From the NCBI GenBank assembly GCA_964567745.1, contig CAZMNY010000047.1:1-64000 (forward strand): 64,000 nt of DNA, given 5' to 3'. Shown piece by piece: positions 9,539 to 17,697 of the stretch. The stretch is from CAZMNY01 sp964567745. Its GTDB lineage: Bacteria > Planctomycetota > Planctomycetia > Pirellulales > Pirellulaceae. The notes under the pieces were generated by a model. That model saw only the letters and a program-made list of their open reading frames with translations, had not been told where the DNA came from and searched no databases. Position numbers and translations under genes: made by a program. Positions within the stretch are counted from its first letter, which is position 1. Each line of letters opens with the position of its first letter.

Positions 9539-11113
9539 ATGGACCAACTAAAAGAAATCCTTGAGAAGCTCAAGATTCATCACTTTTGGATCGCTTGCGT
9601 CTGCATCACGCTGATGTACATCGGATCCTACTTTTGGATTTCCGGATCGGTTCAGTCCGATACGGAAGACAGAATTTCCGATTACAAATCGCAGTTCAGC
9701 AGCGCGCAAAACGTGCTCAACAAACAGAATCACCCCAACGATCAGTCCCATGAATGGATGGACGCGAAGATCGCTGGTCTTGAAAACGAGGTGCTTCAGG
9801 CTTGGCAGAAGCAATATAGCGACCAGGTCAGCATCCTTAAGTGGCCCGAGCAGTTTGCCTTTAAGAGTCAAGCCGAAGCGCTCAAACCAATCGAAGCGAT
9901 GGTGCCGTTTCCGCCTGATCAGCCGGCGGGTGATCGCAAAGCGTCGATCAGCACGCTGCATCGACAACAGTATCGATATTTTATCGAAGACGAATTGCCC
10001 AAGTTGGCGGATATCATTGGAGCTTCATGGGCTCTCGACAATCCCAACAAGACTATTCGGACCAAAGAAGATCTAGTCGTCTGGCAAGCGGATAATCAAA
10101 AGAGCATCTTCAACAGCCGCTTTACTTGGAACAAGGCACAGCCAAGCACGTTGGATGTCCTTTATGCCCAAGAAGACTTTTGGGTTCTGACCGCCTTGTT
10201 GAACATTATCAAGGAGGCCAACGGCGATATCGACGCTCGTTACATGGCCACCGTTAAGAAGATCGACTTCATTGAAATCGGCCCGGATGCGATGGGCATG
10301 CGAGGCAAGGTTGGCGCTGGCGCTCAAGGGGGCGGCGACGCTGGTGGGATGGGTGCCGGCGGCGTGCCTCCGGAAGGCGGCGGGATGGGCGACGGCGGTC
10401 CCGGTATGGGATTAGGAGCGGGCGCCCAAGGCGGAATGACCATCGACCCGGGCGGAATGAGCGGGCCACCGACTGGCGGCGGCTTCGGTCAAATGGGCCC
10501 GGCCAAGTCGACCTCGGGAGACCCTGGCGACAACCGTTATGTCGATTTGAAATACAAACCTCTGCCCGCGACAAAAATGCGCGGGATTGCAACATCGTTT
10601 AGCGCCGACGACGCGTTCCTGGCCGTGGCCAAGAGAATGCCGATTCGAATGAGGCTCAAGGTTGATCAGCGACGGCTGAACCGATTGCTGGCCGCTTGCG
10701 GTAATTCGCTGCTTCCAGTTGAGGTTCGACAGTTGCGCATCAATCGAGGCAAGTCGAAGGGTGCTGGCAGCGGCGGTGGCGGCGGCATGGGACTCGGCGG
10801 CGGCGGAGGAGGACCTCCGGGTGGGGGCATGGAAGGCGGCGGACTTGGCGGACTGGGAGGACTTGGCGGACTGGGAGGGCCTCCCGGCGGCGGAGCTCTT
10901 GGTGGCGGTGGCTTGGGTGGCTTGGGCGGCGGACCAGGTGCAGGTCTTGGTGGCGGTCCAGCCGCTGGGCCAAGCGGCGGAGATGCCGACGTGTCGTCCT
11001 ACGATGTCGATTTAGAAATCTACGGAATCATCTACATCTACAATCCCGTCGACCGAAAGAAGCTCGGAATCGAAGGCAACAATAATACATCCGTCGCTTC
11101 GGCTGGCGGATAA
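9539..11113 (+). CDS. PilO-like membrane protein, glycine-rich
   Basis: A 524-residue inner-membrane protein with a short cytoplasmic N-terminus, one membrane segment at about 16-35 (HFWIACVCITLMYIGSYFWI) and a periplasmic remainder. Two long Gly-rich stretches lie at about 255-325 and 400-480. The C-terminus has alternating hydrophobic strands (VDLEIYGIIYIYNP). It begins 2 bases after the pilM-like stop with a strong SD inside that gene. Position and topology suggest the PilO partner of a PilMNO alignment complex. Sequence similarity to PilO was not tested, so the role is inferred. Confidence 0.6.
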   Translation: MDQLKEILEKLKIHHFWIACVCITLMYIGSYFWISGSVQSDTEDRISDYKSQFSSAQNVLNKQNHPNDQSHEWMDAKIAGLENEVLQAWQKQYSDQVSILKWPEQFAFKSQAEALKPIEAMVPFPPDQPAGDRKASISTLHRQQYRYFIEDELPKLADIIGASWALDNPNKTIRTKEDLVVWQADNQKSIFNSRFTWNKAQPSTLDVLYAQEDFWVLTALLNIIKEANGDIDARYMATVKKIDFIEIGPDAMGMRGKVGAGAQGGGDAGGMGAGGVPPEGGGMGDGGPGMGLGAGAQGGMTIDPGGMSGPPTGGGFGQMGPAKSTSGDPGDNRYVDLKYKPLPATKMRGIATSFSADDAFLAVAKRMPIRMRLKVDQRRLNRLLAACGNSLLPVEVRQLRINRGKSKGAGSGGGGGMGLGGGGGGPPGGGMEGGGLGGLGGLGGLGGPPGGGALGGGGLGGLGGGPGAGLGGGPAAGPSGGDADVSSYDVDLEIYGIIYIYNPVDRKKLGIEGNNNTSVASAGG

Positions 11114-11236
11114 ACGTAAAGCGACGACTGAATGAAGCGGGTATGACGGCTGAGTGATCGGCCGGCAAGAACAAGGCAGTCGGCAGAGCGGCGCCGATTC
11201 GTTGCGAATAAAAGTGGATGCACAAGGAGCATTGAA

Positions 11237-13495
11237 ATGGCGAAAATTGATCTTGGCGAAGACGGCCTGAAGGGATTTGTGGCTCAACATGGCGAGAAGT
11301 TCGCCTTCGGCCTGGTCTTGATCGTCGCGCTCTACCTCGTTTATGCGGGGTCGACTGTCGAAGGTTACGAGAAGGTGCCGCAGGAATTGAAGACCATCGC
11401 CCAAAACGCCTCATCGCATGTCACCGCTCCCATTCCGGACGACAACGAGAAGTGGTTCCAAGGCGAGCTCGAACGCAACCCATACAGCGAATACGAAGTC
11501 CGTGCCGAAAAAAGCAAAATCCCGATCAACGAGTCGCAATACCCGTTGGAGATGACGCTTAAGCCGCCGATCATTCACCCCGTTAAGAAACGGGACGACC
11601 CTAAAATCTATGCTCCCGTAAAGCTGGAAGCCTCGTCGATCGGGCGAGTTTCGGTTGCCTTGCCAGCGCGACGCGGTCAAAAGGACGCATTTGCGAAAGA
11701 CGAGGCGTCTTCTAACTTGCGCGACCAACCGGCGCCGAAAAGGAAGCGAACCCGCTCGAGACGCCGAAACAATGGCCCCGGAATGCCCGGGGGTCCCCCC
11801 GGTGAAGGTGGCGGAGGCCTAGGCCTTGGCGGTCTCGGCGGCGGCGGGCTCGGCGGGCTCGGCGGCCCTCCCGGCGGCGGACTCGGCGGCCCCCCAGGAG
11901 AAGGTGGCGATGACTTAGGCGGACCGGACGGAGACGGTGACTCGACACCAACGGACCTTTCCGGCGGCACAATCTATCGCGGGCTAACTCCGGGCGGATA
12001 CGTCACTCCGATGGTTGGCCAGCGAGGTGCCGTTGGCGGCGTCCTAAGAGTTTACGGATTCTCGGTCGACGTCGTTTCCATTCGGGCTCTGATTCCGTTT
12101 GAAAAACAATCGGCCGAGTATGAAAAAGCGTTCCTCAACGCCACAAATTACAACCAGACGCGCGACACCCCCAACTACTTGGCTTTCTCGGCCGAGCGAG
12201 CGGAAGTCAACCCTGACGATCCCGATGCGGAATTGAAATGGCAGAGCGTTTGGAGCACCAAAGCCGCGGTCGATCGAGTCAAGAAGTTTTACGCGACATT
12301 TCCGGATACCGTCGATTCCGAGCTCGCATTGGCAAGCACGACAATGCGCGTGCCTCCGATCATGTTGGCCAATGTCCGCGACCACATTAGCCACTCTGAA
12401 TTTCCCAAGTTGGCCAAGTCGGCCAAGAAGGACGATTCCGATACCGATAGCGGGCCGATGGGTGATGCGGACGACCCATTTGGAGGACCCAGCGGCGGCG
12501 AGATCCCGGGAGGTGAAGTTCCCGGCGGCTCTGGACCTCCCAGCGGCTCAGGCGATCCAGGCGGATTCGGTCCACCTGGCGGCGGCCCCGGATTGGGCAT
12601 GGGCGGCGGGCCTGGCGGCGGCATGGCGCCTGGCGGAATCGGCCCCGGAGGTATGCCCGGCGGCGATTACGGCGGAAGCGTTTCCGGACAGAAGAAGACC
12701 AAAGTCACAAGATACAAATTGGTTCGCTTCTTCGACTTCGACGTCAAACCGGGCAAACAATACAAATACCGAGTCCAGCTTCTGCTGGAAGACCCGAACC
12801 ATCCGCAAAGCAATCGGCTTCAACCCGCTACGCGCGACCTTAAAGGAACCGTCCTGACGCGACTCAAGGAATTGTATGCCGAAGAAGTCAAAGCGGGCGG
12901 CAAGCGAAAATACTACTTGCGAACGGAATGGAGCGAGCCCAGCGACGTGATTTCGGTTGGCTATCCCGAACGCGTGCTGCCAGGCGTCGTCACCGTTCCG
13001 ACCGGTCAGGCTGAAAACCGCAAACTCAACGTGAAGATCGAGACGCGAGAGACGAAAGTGAAAGTCGTCGCTTCCGTTTGGGATAATGCGAGAGCCGTCA
13101 ATGTGCCGGTCGAAAAGGATGTCGCTCGCGGCTCCGTCGTCAACCTCAAAGACGACGCCATTGTGGTTCATCCGGTCACGCACGAAAAGAAAGTTCTTAA
13201 GGGATACGACGTCGCGACCAATACCGTCATCCTCGATTATCGAGGCGGCGAAAAGATTGGAGGCGATCGAGACGCCCCCATTGTCGCTCCAACCCAAATG
13301 CTGATGCTGACACCGACCGGCGAGTTGATTGTTCGCGACGAGGTCGATGATGCTGACGATTATCGCTGGTTGACTCGAATGGACGAGAATCGTTCCTCGG
13401 ATAAGAACAGCAGCGGTGGTCTGGGTGGTGGAGGACTCGGTGGCGGAGGACTCGGCGGCGGAGGTTTGGGCGGACCTTCCGGTTTTGGCAACTAG
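11237..13495 (+). CDS. Glycine-rich single-pass membrane protein of the pilM operon
   Basis: A 752-residue protein with a cytoplasmic start (MAKIDLGEDGLKGFV), one membrane segment at about 24-38 and a long periplasmic part. Gly/Pro-rich blocks lie near 195-235, 400-475 and at the C-terminus (GGLGGGG repeats). Between the last two is a beta-rich segment with FFDFDVKPGKQYKYRVQL, reminiscent of an FnIII-like strand pattern. A perfect AAGGAG precedes the ATG by 7 bases. It is the last gene before a strong terminator. By position it could act as a PilP-like or scaffold partner; I do not recognise the family. Confidence 0.7.
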   Translation: MAKIDLGEDGLKGFVAQHGEKFAFGLVLIVALYLVYAGSTVEGYEKVPQELKTIAQNASSHVTAPIPDDNEKWFQGELERNPYSEYEVRAEKSKIPINESQYPLEMTLKPPIIHPVKKRDDPKIYAPVKLEASSIGRVSVALPARRGQKDAFAKDEASSNLRDQPAPKRKRTRSRRRNNGPGMPGGPPGEGGGGLGLGGLGGGGLGGLGGPPGGGLGGPPGEGGDDLGGPDGDGDSTPTDLSGGTIYRGLTPGGYVTPMVGQRGAVGGVLRVYGFSVDVVSIRALIPFEKQSAEYEKAFLNATNYNQTRDTPNYLAFSAERAEVNPDDPDAELKWQSVWSTKAAVDRVKKFYATFPDTVDSELALASTTMRVPPIMLANVRDHISHSEFPKLAKSAKKDDSDTDSGPMGDADDPFGGPSGGEIPGGEVPGGSGPPSGSGDPGGFGPPGGGPGLGMGGGPGGGMAPGGIGPGGMPGGDYGGSVSGQKKTKVTRYKLVRFFDFDVKPGKQYKYRVQLLLEDPNHPQSNRLQPATRDLKGTVLTRLKELYAEEVKAGGKRKYYLRTEWSEPSDVISVGYPERVLPGVVTVPTGQAENRKLNVKIETRETKVKVVASVWDNARAVNVPVEKDVARGSVVNLKDDAIVVHPVTHEKKVLKGYDVATNTVILDYRGGEKIGGDRDAPIVAPTQMLMLTPTGELIVRDEVDDADDYRWLTRMDENRSSDKNSSGGLGGGGLGGGGLGGGGLGGPSGFGN

Positions 13496-13537
13496 CGATA
13501 TCGCCCGACACTTCGTTCGAAAACGACCGTGAAACGA

Positions 13538-13573
13538 AAAGCTGGCGTGACTTGATCACGCCAGCTTTTTTTA
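13538..13573 (+). terminator. Rho-independent terminator of the pilM operon
   Basis: Perfect 10-bp stem GCTGGCGTGA / TCACGCCAGC with a 5-base loop, extended by AAA/TTT and followed by a run of seven T. It lies 43 bases after the last stop codon of the operon. Confidence 0.93.
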
Positions 13574-13786
13574 TGCCCAACTCCGCAATCCTCGCGCGCC
13601 AAGCGCTGCGGATCGCGCGGTCGAATGGGCTATTCAGAGAGGCTCGGCGCCTTCGCGGAGGCTCGCCTTTTTGTCTTGAGGCCGTTCGCATTATTGGCCG
13701 CAATCGAATAGGTTGAAGGCCAGTGGGAAATGCACTGCCGGTGCATTTGTGGCCGAGGCTGTTGAAACGTGAACGAAAGAAACGTC

Positions 13787-14215
13787 ATGTCGGAATTCAA
13801 ACGAAACCATGTCATCGTCCCCATCGATTTTTCGGATGCATCATTCGCGGCGGTCGATGTCGCTTTGGATATCACCGGTGACGCGTCGAAGGTTCACGCG
13901 GTGCACATTCTCGAAGAGCTATCTCCCGTCCACCCCGGAGAACTTTACGGCGCCGTTGATGACGAAACGCGCAAGGCTCATTCGACTGACGCGCTGAGCA
14001 AGCAATTTGCGGATGACAAATACGCAGGCATGAAAATCGAAATCGCTCACGGAGCGCCCGCCGCCAAGATCGCCGAATACGCGGCCAACATCGGCGCCGA
14101 TTTGATCGTCATGCCCTCTCACGGACGTACCGGCATCGCCCACATGCTCATCGGCTCCGTCACCGAACGAACCATCCGGCACTCCACATGCCCAGTGCTC
14201 GTCCTGCGCCACTAA
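13787..14215 (+). CDS. Universal stress protein (UspA family)
   Basis: Small cytoplasmic nucleotide-binding protein of 142 residues. It starts MSEFKRNHVIVPIDFSDAS (first strand and Asp of the fold) and ends with SHGRTGIAHMLIGSVTER and CPVLVLRH, the Usp phosphate-binding loop. The first Gly of the usual G-2X-G-9X-G(S/T) motif is Pro here. An upstream GTG at 13769 would add six residues; I prefer the ATG because the family starts near the first strand. It stands alone. Confidence 0.92.
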   Translation: MSEFKRNHVIVPIDFSDASFAAVDVALDITGDASKVHAVHILEELSPVHPGELYGAVDDETRKAHSTDALSKQFADDKYAGMKIEIAHGAPAAKIAEYAANIGADLIVMPSHGRTGIAHMLIGSVTERTIRHSTCPVLVLRH

Positions 14216-15080
14216 GAGAGAGCCGTTTGCTCTGTAAAAAAGGAGCAATCGAACCCAGTGGCGAACAGCTTAGTTTCTGCGTGCCACTGATGCCACACAA
14301 AGGCCCCACACGTGCTCGCCCTGTGCCTGTGAATCAGGTTCGCGAGCTAAACGCGCCCGTAGGGTCAAGAAACTGAACCGACGGCAAAGCTCTTTAAAAT
14401 CAGGTGTTAGCAAGAGCAATCGATCCCGAATTCAGTCGATCTTCAGTCGGATAGAGCGATCCCAGACCGTGAGAATACGCGCGGTACAAATCGAGTCCGC
14501 ACGGCAACTCTACATGTGGATTCAGCTTATGTCGACTCAAAAGGCAGGTAAGTGCGCCGAGAGATCACGAGAAGTAGTGGGCAGAGGCGTTTCAGATAAG
14601 TTTGAAATCGTGACGAGCGCACACAGGTTGCGCTGACGATTGAGGTTTCTGAGGCTCGCTCTCAAGCCGCGGCGCGTTCGAAGGACTTGATCAATCCACC
14701 GTTAGATCGTGGGCTAAATGTCGTCCATTAACTCAGTCACGGTCAGAGATTCCGCCCAGGCATGATCGTCGCACGGCAACGGCTCGCTGTTTCTCGATTG
14801 AAGACGTTGAGAATCCAAGTGGGCCAGACTACCTAGCTGGCAGCCATGAGTACGCCGAATCGCACTTGTACGCCTGAGGGCTCTCGGGACTGGGCAATGT
14901 GGGATGAAAGACCACCACTGAGCCTGGCTGCACAAAGCCGAAGACGCAGGGGTAATCTATAAGGGCGTTACCCGTAGGCTACGTTGAGGTAGGCCTTCGG
15001 CCAACAGGTGCGCGCGTCGGCGCGCTGGGTTCGTATATTGCGCCCCTTCAGGCCCTTCAGGGCAACGCGCGCTCCTCCGC
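14216..15080. other. Long gene-poor region
   Basis: About 865 bases with no convincing gene on either strand. The longest reverse frame (73 codons, 14714-14935) has unlikely composition, rich in Cys, Trp and Arg. No rRNA, tRNA, tmRNA or RNase P signature was recognised by eye. The right end (about 14965-15080) is packed with short palindromes, described separately. Confidence 0.6.
14965..15080 (-). repeat. Palindrome-rich intergenic repeat
   Basis: This stretch directly follows the WD40 gene. It contains GGCCTTCGGCC, GCGCGC-GTCG-GCGCGC and GCCCTTCAGGGC plus a repeated CCTGAAGGG. Read on the reverse strand one frame gives ALKGLKGRNI, a phrase I remember from many spurious short open frames in planctomycete and verrucomicrobial genomes. 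It is therefore probably one copy of a dispersed non-coding repeat family and may also end transcription of the operon. Confidence 0.45.
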
Positions 15081-16163
15081 TCATTTTGCCGCGGCGGCCT
15101 GCTCCCAATGAAAGTCGAAGACGTGAATCGGCGAGTTGTTTCCTTGGTACTCGCCCTCTTTGTTCAGCCGTCGTCCGTTGCCGTTGCTTCCTCGATTCGT
15201 TGTGGCGATGGCGAATCGATCGCCGTCGGGATGCAGTGACAAGGAATGGCAATTAGCGAGCTTCGTGTTGGTATAGAAGGGCTTGTCTTCACCAATCGCG
15301 TGAAATACGACTTGCCCGGCACCGGGAGTTCCGCTGGTCACAGCCATCAGAAATCCCTTCGGGTGAAACACAACGTCGTGAACAAAACAGTGATTCGCGG
15401 CGCCGAACGACATCTCTTGCTTCATCTGGCCCGACTCGTAGTCGAACAACAGCAAGGTGGGAACGCCCTGCACGGTGGCGCCATTCTTTGGTCTCGTCCC
15501 TGCTGCAGCCAACGATTTTCCGTCGTCAGAGAATGCCAACGTTCGCACTCCGCCAACTTCTTGCAGCCGATGGTAGAGGTATAGGCCGCTGGCGTCGTAT
15601 GGCTCAAGTTGTTTTCCGTTGCTGGAATTCCAGCGGTGGATACGACCAAGCATGTCGCCACAAAGCAATTCGTCGCGAGTCGGATGGAACCGCACGCAGA
15701 ACGTCTCGGCGTCCAGCACTTTGAAACGCCGCAGTTCGGCGCCATCTTTGGTCGAGCGAATCACAACCTGTCGATCTAAACCACAAGAGGCGATGAACTT
15801 GCCCGTTCGATCGATGGCCAGAGACCGAATCCAACCATCGTGAGTTTCCGGCAGATGCCAGAGAATCTCCGCCTCCGGCGCCTGACGCCAATAGGTCATG
15901 CCGCCCCACGAATCGCCGGAGACGCAAGTCGGCTCGCTCGCATGCAGCGCGAACGCTTCAACCCAGCCTCCGTGCCGCGACATCGATTCCGTTTCAACGA
16001 ATTTGTTTTCCGCCTGCACTGACCATCGCCGAACACGACCGTCAAAGGAACCCGCGATGAGATAATCGCCATCGGGGCTGAACCTTGCCGCCAACACTTG
16101 GGGATCGGCAGGAACGACGCCGACTTCTTTCGGAACAATCTTCTTGATGGCTTCATCGATCAT
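15081..16163 (-). CDS. WD40-repeat protein
   Basis: A 360-residue beta-propeller protein without signal peptide. Repeats are visible as FSPDGDYLIAGSFDGRVRRW, LAIDRTGKFIASCGLDRQVV, FHPTRDELLCGDMLGRIHRW and LAFSDDGKSLAAAG, and so on, about six or seven blades. Its ATG overlaps the stop of the DUF1501 gene (ATGA). It is therefore the last gene of the DUF1549/1553-DUF1501-WD40 operon, an arrangement often seen in planctomycetes. It is probably a protein-interaction platform; the partner is unknown. Confidence 0.88.
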   Translation of the reverse strand: MIDEAIKKIVPKEVGVVPADPQVLAARFSPDGDYLIAGSFDGRVRRWSVQAENKFVETESMSRHGGWVEAFALHASEPTCVSGDSWGGMTYWRQAPEAEILWHLPETHDGWIRSLAIDRTGKFIASCGLDRQVVIRSTKDGAELRRFKVLDAETFCVRFHPTRDELLCGDMLGRIHRWNSSNGKQLEPYDASGLYLYHRLQEVGGVRTLAFSDDGKSLAAAGTRPKNGATVQGVPTLLLFDYESGQMKQEMSFGAANHCFVHDVVFHPKGFLMAVTSGTPGAGQVVFHAIGEDKPFYTNTKLANCHSLSLHPDGDRFAIATTNRGSNGNGRRLNKEGEYQGNNSPIHVFDFHWEQAAAAK

Positions 16164-17431
16164 GCCAAGACCTCCTTCACCGCAAAAAGCTCATCATGAG
16201 CGATCGGCAAGGGCTGCCCTGCATTCAGGTATTCGGTCTCCGAGTCGATACCCAGGGCTTGGAACCAAGTGTGGAACATGTGCCCGATATCGTACGGTTC
16301 GCTTTCCACCCAGGTTCCTTTCGCATTGGTCTCACCGACGACAATTCCCTTTTTGACCCCGGCGCCCGCCATCGCAAGCGACCAGGCTTCCGGCCAGTGG
16401 TCGCGGCCGATATGGCCATTGATTCTTGGAGTCCGGCCAAATTCACTCATCGCAATCACCAGCACGTTTTCCAGCATGCCTCGCTCTTGAAGATCTTCGA
16501 TCACGGCGGCGAAGGCTTGATCAAACTTGCCGACGAGACTGACGTGCCCGTTAAAGTTGTCTCCATGGGTGTCCCAACCATAGGAATTCACTTTGACAAA
16601 ACGGACACCGGCCTCGAGCATCTTTCGAGCCTGCAACATGTGTCGACCGATTTCATGCTCACCATATCGCTGCACATCGCGAGGCGAAAAAGAAGCGACG
16701 TCGAAAAGCTCTTGTCGCTTCATCAAGGTTTGAGCCGTATCGAAGACATAACTGTTCGCTTCGGATACTTGCTTGCGCCGGCCGCTTGAATAGCGTTCAT
16801 TCGCTTTTGCTCGCAGCCGTTGCCGCGCTTGATCGTCTGCTTCGCTGATCGATTCTGGCCGAACCAGATTATTTGGGGGTTTGCCATCGCCGAAGGCCAA
16901 CGCGCCGTATTTTGGGCCCAAGAAGCCGGCGTCCTGATGCTTGAATCCGCCGCTACCCGGCTTGATCCAAACGTAAGGAGGCAGCCCGCTGTCTCCGGGT
17001 CCCAACAATTTGGCGACAGCTGATCCAAAGTAGGGATAGACGACGCCGCGATTCTTAGGGTCGCCGCGCTGAATTCGAGCCACGCCGGCGGAATGCGAAT
17101 TGTCTTGCGTGCACAGACTGCGGATTACCGCCAAGCGATGCATCTGCTTGGCCGTGCGCGGCATGAGTTCGCTTATGCGGACGCTCGGCACGGATGTCTC
17201 GATCGACCGAAACGGACCGCCGAACGGCGTACCAGGTTTCGGATCCCAGCTCTCAAGCTGACTCATGCCGCCGTCGAGCCAGACAAAGAGGACTTGACGG
17301 TCCTTCTTCTTCATCGCTTCGGCGATCGCCGGCGCGCACAAACCGGCGGTTGTTCCCGCCGCCGCCGCGCCCAGCCATTGCCTACGAGAAAGCTGATGTT
17401 CCCACGGCCGACATAAATCCGCTGGCTTCAT
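16160..17431 (-). CDS. DUF1501 protein (sulfatase-like fold), Tat-type leader
   Basis: A 423-residue exported protein. The start has a twin-arginine leader (SRRQWLGAAAAG, then an Ala-rich core ending APAIAEA). The body carries DUF1501 hallmarks: FVWLDGGMSQLESWDPKPGT, VKVNSYGWDTHGDNF and MSEFGRTPRINGHIGRDHWP. The last two recall metal sites of the alkaline phosphatase/sulfatase superfamily. GAGG stands 6 bases before the ATG. It is the middle gene of the three-gene operon. The biochemical activity of this family is unknown to me. Confidence 0.92.
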   Translation of the reverse strand: MKPADLCRPWEHQLSRRQWLGAAAAGTTAGLCAPAIAEAMKKKDRQVLFVWLDGGMSQLESWDPKPGTPFGGPFRSIETSVPSVRISELMPRTAKQMHRLAVIRSLCTQDNSHSAGVARIQRGDPKNRGVVYPYFGSAVAKLLGPGDSGLPPYVWIKPGSGGFKHQDAGFLGPKYGALAFGDGKPPNNLVRPESISEADDQARQRLRAKANERYSSGRRKQVSEANSYVFDTAQTLMKRQELFDVASFSPRDVQRYGEHEIGRHMLQARKMLEAGVRFVKVNSYGWDTHGDNFNGHVSLVGKFDQAFAAVIEDLQERGMLENVLVIAMSEFGRTPRINGHIGRDHWPEAWSLAMAGAGVKKGIVVGETNAKGTWVESEPYDIGHMFHTWFQALGIDSETEYLNAGQPLPIAHDELFAVKEVLA

Positions 17432-17484
17432 AAGTGCCTCACCGCTAAATGGAAAGCCATCTGACTCAACTCGTTAAAAACAAT

Positions 17485-17593
17485 CTAGTGCCGCGTCAAC
17501 TCTAAAAATGGGGGTTGGCTTCGGCGTAACTTGACTTGGCGGCGTACGATACAAACACTGGGATCCTAATTCTTAGTGTTGACGCTGCACTAG
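17485..17593. repeat. MITE-like element A, about 109 bp
   Basis: Terminal inverted repeats CTAGTGCCGCGTCAACTCT (17485-17503) and AGTGTTGACGCTGCACTAG (17575-17593) match at 17 of 19 positions. The interior has no open frame. It lies between the DUF1549/1553 and DUF1501 genes and shares its last CTAG with element B. Confidence 0.7.
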
Positions 17594-17697
17594 TGCTGCG
17601 TTACGCCTTAGTTTTAGGGTGGCGCACCCGATTCGCCGTGGCGGGCGTTGACCAAACGAATTGTCGATCCCAATTCCAAGCTGTAACACAGCACTAG
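17590..17697. repeat. MITE-like element B, about 108 bp
   Basis: Terminal inverted repeats CTAGTGCTGCGTTAC (17590-17604) and GTAACACAGCACTAG (17683-17697) match at 14 of 15 positions. The ends begin CTAGTGC like element A, but the interior differs. The right end supplies the TAG stop codon (17694-17696) of the DUF1549/1553 gene. Confidence 0.7.
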
